A stretch of 64,000 nt of DNA from Calvatia gigantea (Eukaryota; Basidiomycota; Agaricomycetes; Agaricales; Lycoperdaceae): positions 992,001-1,056,000 of the forward strand of contig JACAAK010000006.1 of NCBI GenBank assembly GCA_025093985.1, in the 5' to 3' direction. Of the stretch, positions 43,837 through 54,956 are shown in pieces. How positions within the stretch are numbered: the first letter of the stretch is position 1; each line of letters begins with the position of its first letter. A program made the position numbers and the translations under genes. Below the pieces are notes generated by a model. The model did not search any database. It was not told where the DNA came from and was given only the letters and a program-made list of their open reading frames with translations.

Positions 43837-46357
43837 GAATGTTTATTCTGATGATAAGCACACTGCAATCAGGCTTCTCTATGAGAAATGTGATTCTTTA
43901 CCCCAGATACATTACATGGGGGGTGATTTTAATTGCCATTCGTGTGAGTGGGATGATAATGTTCTGCATCACCACCGTCCCACCCAGCAGCTCATCGAAG
44001 CTGCCAATGACCTTGGCCTTGGGATTTGGTTACCAGATTCCAGGGCTTCTACTCATGTACCTCAAGATCCGACCAAGCACCAATCAGTGATTGATCTGAT
44101 CTTCATTTCTGATCTTAGGTGGTGCATTGCCTGTCCCAAGATCAGATCAGATCTTACAGGCCCATCGGATCATCATCCACTGTCTATCACAATCCCTATC
44201 CACCCTGAGGACATCACAAATGTCAGGAGGGCATTTCCCAAGAACTCGGCAGCCACTGCGGAATTGCAGTTCCTGGACGAGATCAGAGAAGGGGTGTATG
44301 GCCTTTGGGACCATCCCCTTAATTCAGCGCGGGACGTCAATGTCCTGGCATCGGCTATTGGGTCAGTGTTCTCTGCAGTGTGGTGGTGCCATACTGTGGA
44401 GGTGTACATATCTGCAAAATCTCAGCCATGGTGGGACGAGGATTGCAATGTCACCCTTCAGGCCCACAGGGACTCTTTGGACCCTGCAGACTGAAGGGCA
44501 TTTCGACGCATGGTGGCATCTAAGAAGTGCAAATTCTTCAATGAGAAAATTGAGGAAATTGCTAAAACCAACAGGCACCCTTGGGACCTTATGGAATGGG
44601 TCAAGGCACACAAGTTGCCTGCATGTGAGGCTATCTCCTATCAGGGGGAGCCTTGTCACACTATGGACTCCCTATAGGAGGCCCTCCATGGTACTTACAA
44701 CTCCACCTCTGGGCGTGAGTGTGATACCCCCGTTATTGATCTGCTCCCTGTGCTTCCCTGGTGGGAGTGGGTTGACTTCTCGGACAAGAAACTGGTGGAC
44801 ACACTGTCTGCCTGTTCCAAGGTCTCTGCTCCGGGCCTCGACCACATTACATGGCGGATGCTCAAACAGATCATGCTTGGGGATGCCCTGCCAGTCTTTG
44901 TACGTCTAGCTAGTGCCTGTGTTCAACTAGGTTGCTGGCCAGAGTATTTTAAAGAATCTATGTCAATTATTATCCCCAAGCCGGGTAAGCCTGTGTACTC
45001 TACACCCAAGGCCTTTAGGCCTATTGTCCTTCTCAACATGCTGGGTAAGCTGTTTGAGAAAATGATTGCGACGAGGCTCCAGTTTGACTCTGTCAAATTT
45101 GGGGTCTTTCATCCTAATCAGCTCAGGGGTGTCATCCAAAGATCCACTGAAGACGCTAGCCTAATGCTGACCCACATTGTAAGAGCGGGTTGGGCTAAGG
45201 GCCTCAGGACTAGTGTTGTGGCATTTGACATAGCGCAGTTCTTTCCTTCATTGCACCATGACATGCTGGTGGCAATACTCTGCAAGCAAGGATTCACCCC
45301 TGAGTTGGTTGAGTTCTTTGCGCACTACTTAGTAGGACAGAAGACCCAGTACTACTGGGATTCTTTCAAGTCCGAGTTGTTTCCATCCAACATGGGGGTA
45401 GGGCAGGGTTCTGCTCTTTCCCCTGTCCTCTCAGCCTTGTACATAGCTCCACTTATGTGGCTTTTCGACAGGGAGGCATCGCGGTTAGGGACAACTGTTC
45501 TGTCATATGTAGATGATGGGACCATCATTGCCTAGTCTAAGGACTGGGGTTCTAACCTTGTGGCTCTTAAGGAGGTATATGGTATTATATTCAGGCTCTT
45601 TGAGCGATTCGCCCTGGTACTTGAACATGACAAGTCCGAGGTATTTCACTTCTCCCATAGGCACAGGAATGAAAACCTGCTGATTGACCTGGGCTTTGCC
45701 CTGTTCACTAGTGATACACTGCTCTGGCCCAAGCCCTATTGGAGGTACTTGGGTTTCTACTTCGACTGTGCCCTTACTTTTAAGGAGCATGTCCGTTATT
45801 ACTCTACCAAAGCTCTTTCTATGGTGAAAGCCATGAAGATGCTTGATAATTCTATGAGGGGCTTGTGGCACATGCAGAAGTGCCTCCTCTATTGGTCGTA
45901 TGTCATTCCCATTGTGACATATGGCTTTAAACTCTGGTTCTTCAAGGGGTCCCACTGCAAGGTGGCTCTTAAGAGCCTTAATATCATGCAGAGACGGGCA
46001 GCCCTATGGATTACAGGTGCATTCCAGACTGCTCCTATGGGAGCCGCAGAGTTATTTGCAGGACTCATACCTATCTAGCTTCATATACAGAAGCTTGCTA
46101 CTAGGTCGGATTACAGGATCAAAACCCTGTCACCTAATTATCCCCTTAGGGCTCTTATGAGCCCTGAATACTCTGGGTCTGCTAAGTTGCATGCCCACTT
46201 GATCAGTCTTATGTCTTCTGCTGTTCGCAAGAAGACTAAAAACTCCCTACTCCAGGCTGATAACAACCTGGTGAACCTCATCAAGGAGTTTAGGGATTTC
46301 CTGAATGCGAACCCCGGGGCATTTGCGTTCAGACCAGATGATGCTGGGATCGGTTGA
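43837..46357 (+). pseudogene. LINE-b ORF2 (EN-RT, RNase H missing)
   Basis: EN part: MNVYSDDKHTAIRLLYEKCD, HYMGGDFNCHSCEWDD (catalytic DxN) and DLTGPSDHHPLS. RT part: VIIPKPGKP, FDIAQFFPSLHHDMLVAIL, GQGSALSPVLSALY and YVDDGTIIA. Stops include TGA 44492-44494 (Trp), TAG near 44677 (Trp), TAG 45533-45535 (Gln) and TAG near 46076 (Gln). The terminal codons match intact ORF2 after the deletion. Not functional. Confidence 0.88.
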
Positions 46358-47079
46358 GCTGGCGCGCGCGGGGGGTCCCTGCGGTGTCGCTTGTCTTCTG
46401 GCCTACTAGGTGGGGAAGTCGTAAGGCAACAGGGGTGGGGTCCCTAGGGGGTACTTCTGGCTTCGGCTGGTGGTACTCCTTTCCTGGACTTGGTTGGGGG
46501 CTTTGCGGGGGGCGAAGGTGTAAAATAACAGGGGTGGGGTCCCCAGGTGGTGGTGCGGGTTCGTCCTGCTCAGCTGCTTTCTTGGGCACCGTCTATGTGG
46601 CGCTTCGAGTTGCTACCCTGCCTACTGTGTAGCTCTGGGCCAGGACTGGGCTGATACCCTTTCGCTTGGGAAGTTGGGGGTAAGGTGGCTCCAAGCGGGG
46701 GCTCCTTGTGCTGGCTCTCCTGACTACACCTGTCCCCCTGAGGGCACTCGGCCGCCGTTGCTGCTGGGTCCACCTCTTGAGGGATGATCAGGGCACCGTC
46801 GCAGCGCGATAGTGTGTCACTGGGTGTACACCACAAGACCTGGGCAACTGGGTCTTCCTCAGTGTGATGGGCATTTCGGGCGACCGGGGTGGTTTATTCA
46901 GTAGGGGGCGGCTTGGCTCGGGTTGGGTTGGAAAGCTCCGGTTAGTACGGCTTGGGCTGGGTTGGGCTGTTTGCGAAAGGTATATTACTCTCAACTCATC
47001 AGACAATGTAGTTAGGGTCTTTGTACTTGGCTACACACGGACTGCGATCGGGCACCACGTTATAAATTGGCACAAGCCA

Positions 47080-47111
<32 letters not shown>
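43837..47111 (+). mobile_element. LINE-b, 5'-truncated with RNase H deleted
   Basis: Starts in the EN domain immediately after LINE-a's poly(A), so it inserted in or next to that tail. EN and RT follow. Then a deletion joins NLVNLIKEF directly to DFLNANPGAFAF (about 46286-46293), removing RNase H and the CCHC motif. 3' UTR follows, then poly(A) at about 47086-47111. About 3.3 kb. Confidence 0.85.
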
Positions 47112-47333
47112 CTCCAGAACATCGTCGACCACCTCCTTCCGCAGGCGGGCAATAGAAGTGAACGGCCTCAGACCATAAGCGACCTGAGGGAACGAGGTGA
47201 CATGCCGGTGCACAGCATGATGGAACTCCCACTTCTTGGAAGAAGGGACAGCGAGAAATTCAATGTTCCTCCGGAGATCCCCAGAGAGCCATTGTTTAAG
47301 CACCACACACACTCCTTGGGACAGCATCTGCCC
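47112..47333 (-). pseudogene. LINE-d ORF2, RNase H to C-terminal segment
   Basis: - strand frame MLSQGVCVVLKQWLSGD ... SFPQVAYGLRPFTSIARLRK ... VVDDVLE, ending at LINE-b's poly(A). The first 16 bp on the right are the LINE-c target duplication. Confidence 0.85.
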
Positions 47334-47840
47334 ACCGTCTAGGTGGTGCTTCGAGTTGCTACCCTGCCTACTGGGCTGTTCTGGACCGGGACTGGGCTGA
47401 TACCCTTTCATCTGGAAAGCTGGGGGTAAGGCGGCTCCAAGCGGGGGCTCCCTGCGCTGGCTCTCCTGACTACACCTGTCCCCCTGAGGGCACTCGGCCG
47501 CCGTTGCTGCTGAGTCCGCCTCTTGAGGGATGATCAGGGCACCGTCGCGGCGCGACGGTGCGTCACTGGGTGTACACCACAAGACCTGGGCAACTGGGTC
47601 TTCCTCAGTGTGATGGGCATTTCAGGCAACTGGGGGATTTAGCAAGTACAGGGGGCCTGGTTTGGTCTGGGTGGGCTTTGTGCCGGGCTTGGGTTGGGTT
47701 GGGCTCCTCTGAACAGTAGATTACTCTTAACTCATTGGACTCTGTAGTTGGGGCTTTGTACTTAGCTACATGCGGACTGCGATCGGGCACCGCATTATAA
47801 ATTGGCGCAAGCCATGAATTAAAAAAAAAAAAAAAAAAAA
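47334..47840 (+). mobile_element. LINE-c, 3' UTR-only insertion
   Basis: 507 bp: the last part of the LINE 3' UTR plus poly(A) (47820-47840), with a perfect 16-bp TSD GGGACAGCATCTGCCC (47318-47333 and 47841-47856). Severe 5' truncation with a long TSD is the standard signature of target-primed reverse transcription. Confidence 0.93.
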
Positions 47841-49445
47841 GGGACAGCATCTGCCCGGAATGTGTAGACGGATCAACTGCGAGCTTCACCGACGCAATAG
47901 AGTCAGTGAACACCCGTATAAGCCTGACATCACCCTGCTTGAGAGCAAAGTGAATGCCAAGTGTAATGGCCATGAGCTCAGCATCAGGTGCTGTAACTCG
48001 GCCTGCCACACAAGTGATCTCACGGAGACACTCGCGCTGGCGATAGACATGGGCAGATGAAACTGCCTGGAACTTGCCATGGAGTGGCAGACTTGCATCC
48101 GTTGCCATATGGACAATTCCGAGGTCCTCCCTACACTCCCTAAGGTGTGCGTTGAGAGCATACATATGCTCAGGGTCAACATTACCCTCCGCATTGAGTT
48201 TCACCTCCATGAACGACACCTGGTCAGGGTGGCAGTCCATCAGGCGGTATCCAGGCCGATTAATTGAAGCTATAGGCTCAAATTCCTCGACGAGGTTTAC
48301 CAGGTTGGCATCAGCCTGGATCAAGGAGCCTTTAGTCTTCTTGCGAACCGCAGGAGACATAAGACCGATAGAGCGGGTATGCAACTTAGCAGACCCAGAA
48401 TACTCAGGGCTCATGAGGGCCCTAAGGGGGTGATTAGGTGACAGGGTCTTGATCCTGTAGTCTGACCTGATGGCAAGCTTCTGTATATGAAGCTGGATGG
48501 GTATGAGACCCGCGAATGACTCCGCAGCCCCAGTAGGAGCAGTCCGGAATGCACCTGTAATCCACAGGGCTGCCCGTCTCTGCATGATATTCAGGCTCTT
48601 AAGGGCCGGCTTACAGCGGGAACCCTTGAAGAACCAGAGTTTAAAGCCATATGTCACAATAGGGACAACACATGACTGATAAAGGAGGCGCTTCTGCATA
48701 GGCCGCAAGCCCCTCATAGAATTACCAAGCATCTTCATGGCTTTTACCGTAGAAAGTGCTTTAGTAGAGTAATAACGAACATGCTCCTTAAAAGTAAGGG
48801 CACGGTCGAAGTAGAAGCCCAAATACCTCCAATAGGGCTTGGGCTGGAGCAGCGTATCACCAGTGAACAGGGCAAAGCCCAGATCTATCGGTGGATTATC
48901 ATCTCCGTGCTTACGGGAGAAGTGAAAGACCTCAGACTTGTCGTGTTCAAGTACCAAGGCGAAGTGCTCAAAGAGCCTGAATATAATACCATATGCCTCC
49001 TTAAGAGCCACAAGGTTAGATCCCCAGTCTTTCGACTGGGCAATGATGGTACCATCATCGACGTATGACAGAAGAGTCGTCCCTAGACATGACGCCTCCC
49101 TGTCGAAAAGCCACATAAGCGGAGCTATGTATAAGGCCGACAGGACGGGAGAGAGGGCAGATCCCTGCCCTACCCCCACATCCGATGGAAACGGTTCGGA
49201 CTTGAAAGAATCCCAGCAGTACTGGGTCTTCCATCCTACCAGATAGTGTGCAAAGAACTCGACCAACTCAGGGGCGAATCCTTGCTTGCGAAGTATTGCA
49301 ACCAGTATATCATGGTGCAATGACAGAAAGAACTGCGCTATGTCAAATGCCACAACGCTAGTCCTGAGGCCCTTAGCCCAACCCGCTCTTATGATGTGGG
49401 TCAGCATCAGGCCAGCATCTTCAGTGGATCATTGGATCACACCTC

Positions 49446-49446
<1 letters not shown>
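47841..49446 (-). pseudogene. LINE-d ORF2, RT to RNase H segment
   Basis: Uninterrupted - strand frame of over 500 codons. FDIAQFFLSLHHDILVAILR, GQGSALSPVLSALY and YVDDGTIIAQ (RT active site intact, about 49060), then the connection region and RNase H with TDASLPLHGKF, DAELMAITLGIHFALK and FTDSIASVK. It ends at the LINE-c insertion. Very few lesions, so decay here is recent. Confidence 0.9.
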
Positions 49447-49478
<32 letters not shown>

Positions 49479-52400
49479 TGGCTTGCACCAATTTATAATG
49501 CGGTGCCCGATCGCAGTCCGCGTGTAGCTAAGTACAAAGCCCCAACTACAAGGTCCGATGAGTTAAGAGTAATCTACTGTTCAGAAGGATCCCAACCCAA
49601 CCCAAGCCAGGTGCAATGCCCACCCAGACCAAACCAGACCCCCCTTACTTGCTAAATCCCCCGGTCGCCCGAAATGCCCATCACACTGAAGAAGACCCAG
49701 TTGCCCAGGTCTTGTGGTGTACACCCAGTGGCGCACCGCCGCAAGGCAGCGGTGCCCTGATCGTCCCTCAAGAGGTGGACCCAGCGGCAACGGCGGCCGA
49801 GTGCCCTCAGGGGGACAGGTGTAGTCAGGAGAGCCAGCACAAGGAGCCCCTGCTTGGAGCCGCCTTACCCCCAACTTCCCAAGTGAAAGGGTATCAGCCC
49901 AGTCCTGACCCAGAACAACACAGTAGGCAGGGTAGCAACTCGAAGCGCCGCCTAGACAGTGCCCAAGAAAGCAGCTTAGCAGGACGAACCCGCACCGCCA
50001 CCCGGGGACCCCACCCCCGTTATTTTATGCCTCTGCCCCCCATGAAGCCCCCAACCAGGCCCAGGAAAGAAGCACCACTAGCCAAGGCCAGAAGCACCCC
50101 CCAGGGACCCAACCCCTGTTGCCTTGCGACTTCTCCACCTAGTAGGTCAGAAGACCAGCGACACCACAGGGACCCCCCACGCGCGCCAGCTCAGCCGATC
50201 CCAGCATCATCTGGTCTGAACGCGAAAGCACCAGGGTTCGCGTTCAGGAAGTCGATCAGCTCACAAATGGTCTGAGGAGGTCTGTCAAGTTCCCTCTTGT
50301 GGTTGGGACACCTGACAAAAATGTGATAGCGCCCCTCAAGAGTGGCACCACACGAACAGCCAACGCTTTCAGTAGGAAAGAATCATACTCGGTACGACCC
50401 AATCGGAGCATGACCAGTAACGGCATGCACGGCCCTCGCACAGAGCGAGTTAGAGCCGCTAACATGGGGGAGCCAGGGCCCACCAGAAAGGTAGGTCGGC
50501 TTCCCCGAAACAGATGGGTCCGCCCCAGAGGCGAGATCCATATTACTGCGCTCCTTATAAGAAGAGGTAGAGTACAGCTGCCGCCATGACTCCAGAACAT
50601 CATCGACCGCCTCCTTGCGCAGGCGGGCAATAGAAGTGAACGGCCTCAGGCCATAAGCGACCTGAGGGAACGAGGTAACATACCGGTGAACAGCATGGTG
50701 GAACTCCCACTTCTCGGAGGAAGGGACAGCGAGGAACTCAATGCCTCTCCTGGGATCCCCAGAGAGCCACTGTTTAAGCGCCACACACACCCCTTGGGAC
50801 AGCATCTGCCCGGAATGTGTAGACAGATCAACTGCGAGCTTCGCCGACGCAATAGAGTCAGTGAATACACATATGAGCCTGACGTCATCCTGCTTAAGAG
50901 CAAAATGAATGCCAAGTGCAATGGCCATGAGCTCAGCATCAGGCGCTGTGACTCGGCCTGCCACGCGAGTGATCTCCCGGAGACACTCCTGTTGGCGATA
51001 GACATGGGCAGATGAAACTGCCTGGAACTTGCCATGGAGCGGCAGACTTGCGTCCGTCGCCATATGAACAATCCCGAGATCCTCCCTGCACTCCCTGAGG
51101 CGCGCGTTGAGAGCATACATATGCTCGGGGTCAGTATTACCCTCCGCATTGAGTTTCACCTCCATGAACGACACCTGGTCAGGGTGGCAGTCCATCAGGC
51201 GGTATCCAGGCCGATTGATTGAAGCCATAGGCTCAAACTCCTCGACGAGGTTTACCAGGTTGGCATCAGCCTGGATTAAGGAGCCCTTAGTCTTCTTGCG
51301 AACCGCAGGAGACATAAGACTGACAGAGCGAGTGTGCAACTTAGCAGACCCAGAATATTCAGGGCTCATGAGGGCCCTGAGCGGATGGTTAGGTGACAGG
51401 GTCTTAATCCTGTAGTCTGACCTGACAGCAAGCTTCTGTATGTAAAGCTGGATGGGTATGAGACCCGTGAAAGACTCCGTGGCCCCAGTAGGAGCAGTCC
51501 GGAAAGCATCTGTAATCCACAGGGCCGCCCGTCTCTACATGACATTCAGGCTCTTAAGGGCCGCCTTACAGCGAGAGCCCTTGAAGAACCAGAGTTTAAA
51601 GCCGTATGTCGCAATGGGGACAACACATGACCGATAGAGGAGGCGCTTCTGCATAGGCCACAAGCCCCTCGTAGAATTACCAAGCATCTTCATGGCTTTC
51701 ACCGTAGAGAGTGCTTTAGTAGAGTAATAACGAACATGCTCCTTGAAAGTAAGGGCACGGTCGAAGTAGAAGTCCAAATACCTCCAATAAGACTTGGGCC
51801 GGAGCGGCGTATCACCAGTGAACGGGGCAAAGCCCAGGTCTATCGGTGGATTATCATCCCCATGCTTACGGGAGAAGTAAAAGACCTCAGACTTGTCGTG
51901 TTCAAGTACCAAGGTGAAGCGCTCAAAGAGCCTGAATATAATACCATATGCCTCCTTAAGAGCCACAAGGTTAGATCCCCAGTCCTTCGACTGGGCAATG
52001 ATGGTGCCATCATCGATGTATGACAAAACAGTCGTCCCAAGACGTGACGCCTCCCTGTCGAAAAGCCACATTAGCGGAGCTATGTATAAGGCCAACAGGA
52101 CGGGAGAGAGGGCAGATCCCTGCCCCACCCCCACATCCGATGGAAATGGCTCAGACTTGAAAGAGTCCCAGCAATACTGGGTCTTCCGTCCTACCAAATA
52201 ATGCGCAAAGAACTCGACCAACTCAGGGGCGAATCCTTGCTTGCGTAGTATCGCCACCAGCATATCATGGTGCAATGATGGAAAGAACTGCACTATGTCA
52301 AAAGCCACAACGCTAGTCCTGAGGCCCTTAGCCCAACCCGCTCTTACGATGTGGGTCAGCATTAGGCCAGCATCTTCAGTGGATCGTTGGATCACACCTC

Positions 52401-52942
52401 CGAGCTGATTAGGGTGAAAGACCCCAAATTTGACAGAGTCAAACTGGAGCCTAGTCACGATCATTTTCTCAAACAGCTTACCCAGCGTGTTGAGAAGAAC
52501 TATGGGCCTAAAGGCCTTGGGTGTAGAGTATGCAGGCTTACCCGGCTTAGGGATAATAACTGACATAGATTCTTTAAAATACTCCGGCCAGCAGCCTAGA
52601 CGAATACAGGTGCTAGCTAGACGTATGAAGACCGGCAGGGCATCCCCAAGCACGATCTGTTTGAGCATCCTCTACGTAACATGGTCGGGGCCCGGCGCTG
52701 AAACCTTAGAGCAGGCAGACAGAGTGTCCACCAGTTCCTTGGCTGAGAAGTCCACCCATTCCCGCCGCGGTAGCATAGGGAGCGGATCAATGACGGGGGT
52801 ATCACACTCCCACCCGGAAGCGGAGTTGTAGGTACCGTGAAGGGCCTCCCAAAGGGAGTCCATAGTGTGACAAGGCTCCCCCTGATAGGAGATAGCCTCG
52901 CACGCAGGCAACTTGCGCACCTTGACCCATTCCATAAGGTCC
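49447..52942 (-). mobile_element. LINE-e, 5'-truncated
   Basis: Poly(T) 49447-49472, 3' UTR (to about 50190), then the ORF2 C-terminal two thirds, ending at DLMEWVKVRKL (52942). Perfect 15-bp TSD TTGGATCACACCTCC (49432-49446 and 52943-52957), inside LINE-d. 3496 bp; young, CpG-rich. Confidence 0.93.
50191..52942 (-). pseudogene. LINE-e ORF2 (RT, RNase H, C-terminus)
   Basis: Same frame throughout with only three lesions: TAG for Trp at 52669-52671 (HVT/RML), TAG for Gln at 51532-51534 (NVM/RRA) and TGA for Arg at 50380-50382 (SYRV/FF). All are single C-to-T or G-to-A changes. RT active site YIDDGTIIA near 52010 (Ile for Val). RNase H TDASLPLHGKF, DAELMAIALGIHFALK and FTDSIASAK are present. 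The CCHC motif CSCGATLEGRYHIFVRC lies near 50310-50370. The EN domain is missing by truncation. Confidence 0.92.
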
Positions 52943-54016
52943 TTGGATCACACCTCCAAGCTGATTAGGGTGAAAGACCCCAAATTTGACAGAGTCAAAC
53001 TGGAGCCTAGTCGTGATCATTTTCTCAAACAGCTTACCCAGCGTGTTGAGAAGAACTATAGGCCTAAAGGCCTTGGGCGTAGAGTATGCAGGCTTACCCG
53101 GCTTAGGGATAATGACCGACATAGATTCTTTAAAATACTCCGGCCAGCAACCTAAACGAATACAGGCGCTAGCTAGACGTACGAAGACCGGCAGGGCATC
53201 CCCAAGCACGATCTGTTTGAGCATCCTCCACATAACGTGGTTGGGGCCCAGAGCAGAGACCTTAGAGCAGGCGGACAACACATCCACCAGCTCCTTGGCT
53301 GAGAAGTCCACCCACTCCCGCCGCGGTAGCGTAGGGAGTGGATCAATAACGGGGGTATCACACTCCCGCCCAGAAGCGGAGTTGTAGGTACTGTGAAGGG
53401 CCTCCCATAGGGAGTCCATAGTATGACAAGGCTCCCCCTGGTAGGAGATAGCCTCGCACGTGGGCAACTTGCGTGCCTTGACCCATTCCATAAGGTCCCA
53501 AGGGCGCTTGTTGGTCTCAGCAATTTCCTCAATCTTCTCATCAAAGAATTTGCGCTTCTTAGATGCCACAACACGTCGAAATGCCTTCCAGTCCGCAGGG
53601 TCCGAAGAATCCCTGTGGGCCTGGAGGGTGACCCTGCAATCCTCATCCCACCAGGGCTGAGACTTTGCGGATATGTGCACCTCCACAGTGTGGCGGTGCC
53701 ACGCTGCAGAGAACACTGACCCAATAGCCGATGCCAGGACGTTAACATCCCGCACTGAAGTAAGGGGATGATCCCGAAGATCATACACCCCTTCTCTGAT
53801 CTCATCAAGGAACTGCAATTCTGCAGTCGCTGCCGAGTTCTTGGGAAAAGCCCTTCTGACATTTGTGATGTCTTCAGGGCGGATAGGGATCGTGACAGAC
53901 AGCGGATGGTGGTCCGATGGGCCTGTCAGATCCGATCTGATCTGGGGACGTGCAATGTGCCACCTGAGATCGGAGATAAAGATCAGATCAATCACCGATT
54001 GGCGCTTGGTCAGATC
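52943..54016 (-). pseudogene. LINE-d ORF2, EN C-terminus to RT start
   Basis: Open frame from the EN end (SVIDLIFISDLRWHIARPQI, DLTGPSDHHPLSVTI) through the linker (KSQPWWDEDCRVTLQAHRD) to RT (VIIPKPGKPAYSTPKAFRP, FGVFHPNQLGGVIQ). It continues at 49446 once LINE-e is removed. 5'-cut at 54016 where LINE-f begins in the opposite orientation. Confidence 0.9.
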
Positions 54017-54122
54017 TCAGGAGGCCGAGTGGATCAAAAAGCACTATAGAAAGGTGAGTGAACGTTGTCTATCTAGGATAGCGTCACGATCCACTGATAA
54101 CAATTCAGCATCTGCGCAATGA
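54017..54122 (+). pseudogene. LINE ORF1 C-terminus
   Basis: Frame QEAEWIKKHYRKVSERCLSR to STDNNSASAQ with TGA at 54120-54122. This TGA overlaps the ORF2 ATG (54119-54121) as ATGA, implying coupled termination-reinitiation. Assigned to ORF1 from its position; it is too short to show a domain. Confidence 0.6.
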
Positions 54123-54956
54123 ACCCCAAACCTGACAAGTTGAAGCGTTTCATGAAGGGTAGATTACGTATACTGTCATTTAACGTAGCAAAGAATTATA
54201 CATTATTGGACACATTGCTAGAGTCTGAGAAAGACAACTTCGACATCGTATTTGTCCAGGAACCTCCCTGGCGAGCGATCAGGTCCGCCCCCTCGATGCT
54301 TGATGCTGAGGGTAAGCCCGTCATTGGAGCACCTAAGCACCCTGAGTGGTTGTACATGGTGAGGCCGGCCTCCTCTGTGGAGGAACGAGATCAACCCCGT
54401 GTTATGGCTTATGTCCACACACGGATCAAGAGACTGAGGCCCTTGCTAAGGAGGGACCTCATTGACCACTGGGATGTGATGATCGTCACCATCTTCAATC
54501 ATGGCCGTGAACGCCATTTCATGAATGTTTATTCTGATGATGAGCACACTGCAATCAGGCTTCTCTATGAGAGGCGTGATTCTCTACCCCAGATGTATTA
54601 CATGGGGGGTGATTTTAATTGCCACTCGCATGGGTGGGACAATAGCATCCCGCATCACCACTGACCCACCCAGCAGCTCTTGGAGGCTGCCGATGACCTC
54701 GGCCTTGGGATCTGGTTGCCAGATTCTAGGGCTTCTACACATGTACCTCGAGATCCAACCAAACACCAATCGGTGATTGATCTGATCTTTATCTCCGATC
54801 TTAGGTGGTGCATCGCGCATCCCCAGATCAGATCGGATCTGACAGGCCCATCAGACCATCATCCGCTGTCTGTCGTGATCTCTATCCGCCCTGAGGACAT
54901 CACGAATGTCAGGAGGGCATTTCCCAAGAATGCGGCAGCGACTGCAGAATTGCAGT
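54119..54956 (+). pseudogene. LINE-f ORF2, APE endonuclease
   Basis: True N-terminus of the family's ORF2: MNPKPDKLKRFMKGRLRILS. EN motifs follow: FNVAKN, FVQEPPW (catalytic Glu), HYMGGDFNCH-like YYMGGDFNCH (DxN), and DLTGPSDHHPLS (SDHH) near 54845. The domain nicks target DNA to prime reverse transcription. A TGA at 54662-54664 (Arg) breaks it. It ends at AELQ, where the 1.3-kb element enters. Confidence 0.9.

Larger units (their letters stand above)
47112..54016 (-). mobile_element. LINE-d, - strand host of LINE-c and LINE-e
   Basis: One older LINE in three blocks: 47112-47333, 47841-49446 and 52943-54016. They are separated by LINE-c (TSD GGGACAGCATCTGCCC) and LINE-e (TSD TTGGATCACACCTCC). 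Joined, they run from the RNase H/C-terminal part (left) to the EN domain (right). The 3' end is cut at LINE-b's poly(A), the 5' end at LINE-f. Confidence 0.88.

Noticed and set aside
47318..47340. Possible 5' inversion (twin priming) in LINE-c, because - strand LINE sequence abuts + strand 3' UTR.
   Set aside because: The - strand sequence continues after LINE-c's poly(A) with a 16-bp duplication, so it is the interrupted host LINE-d.
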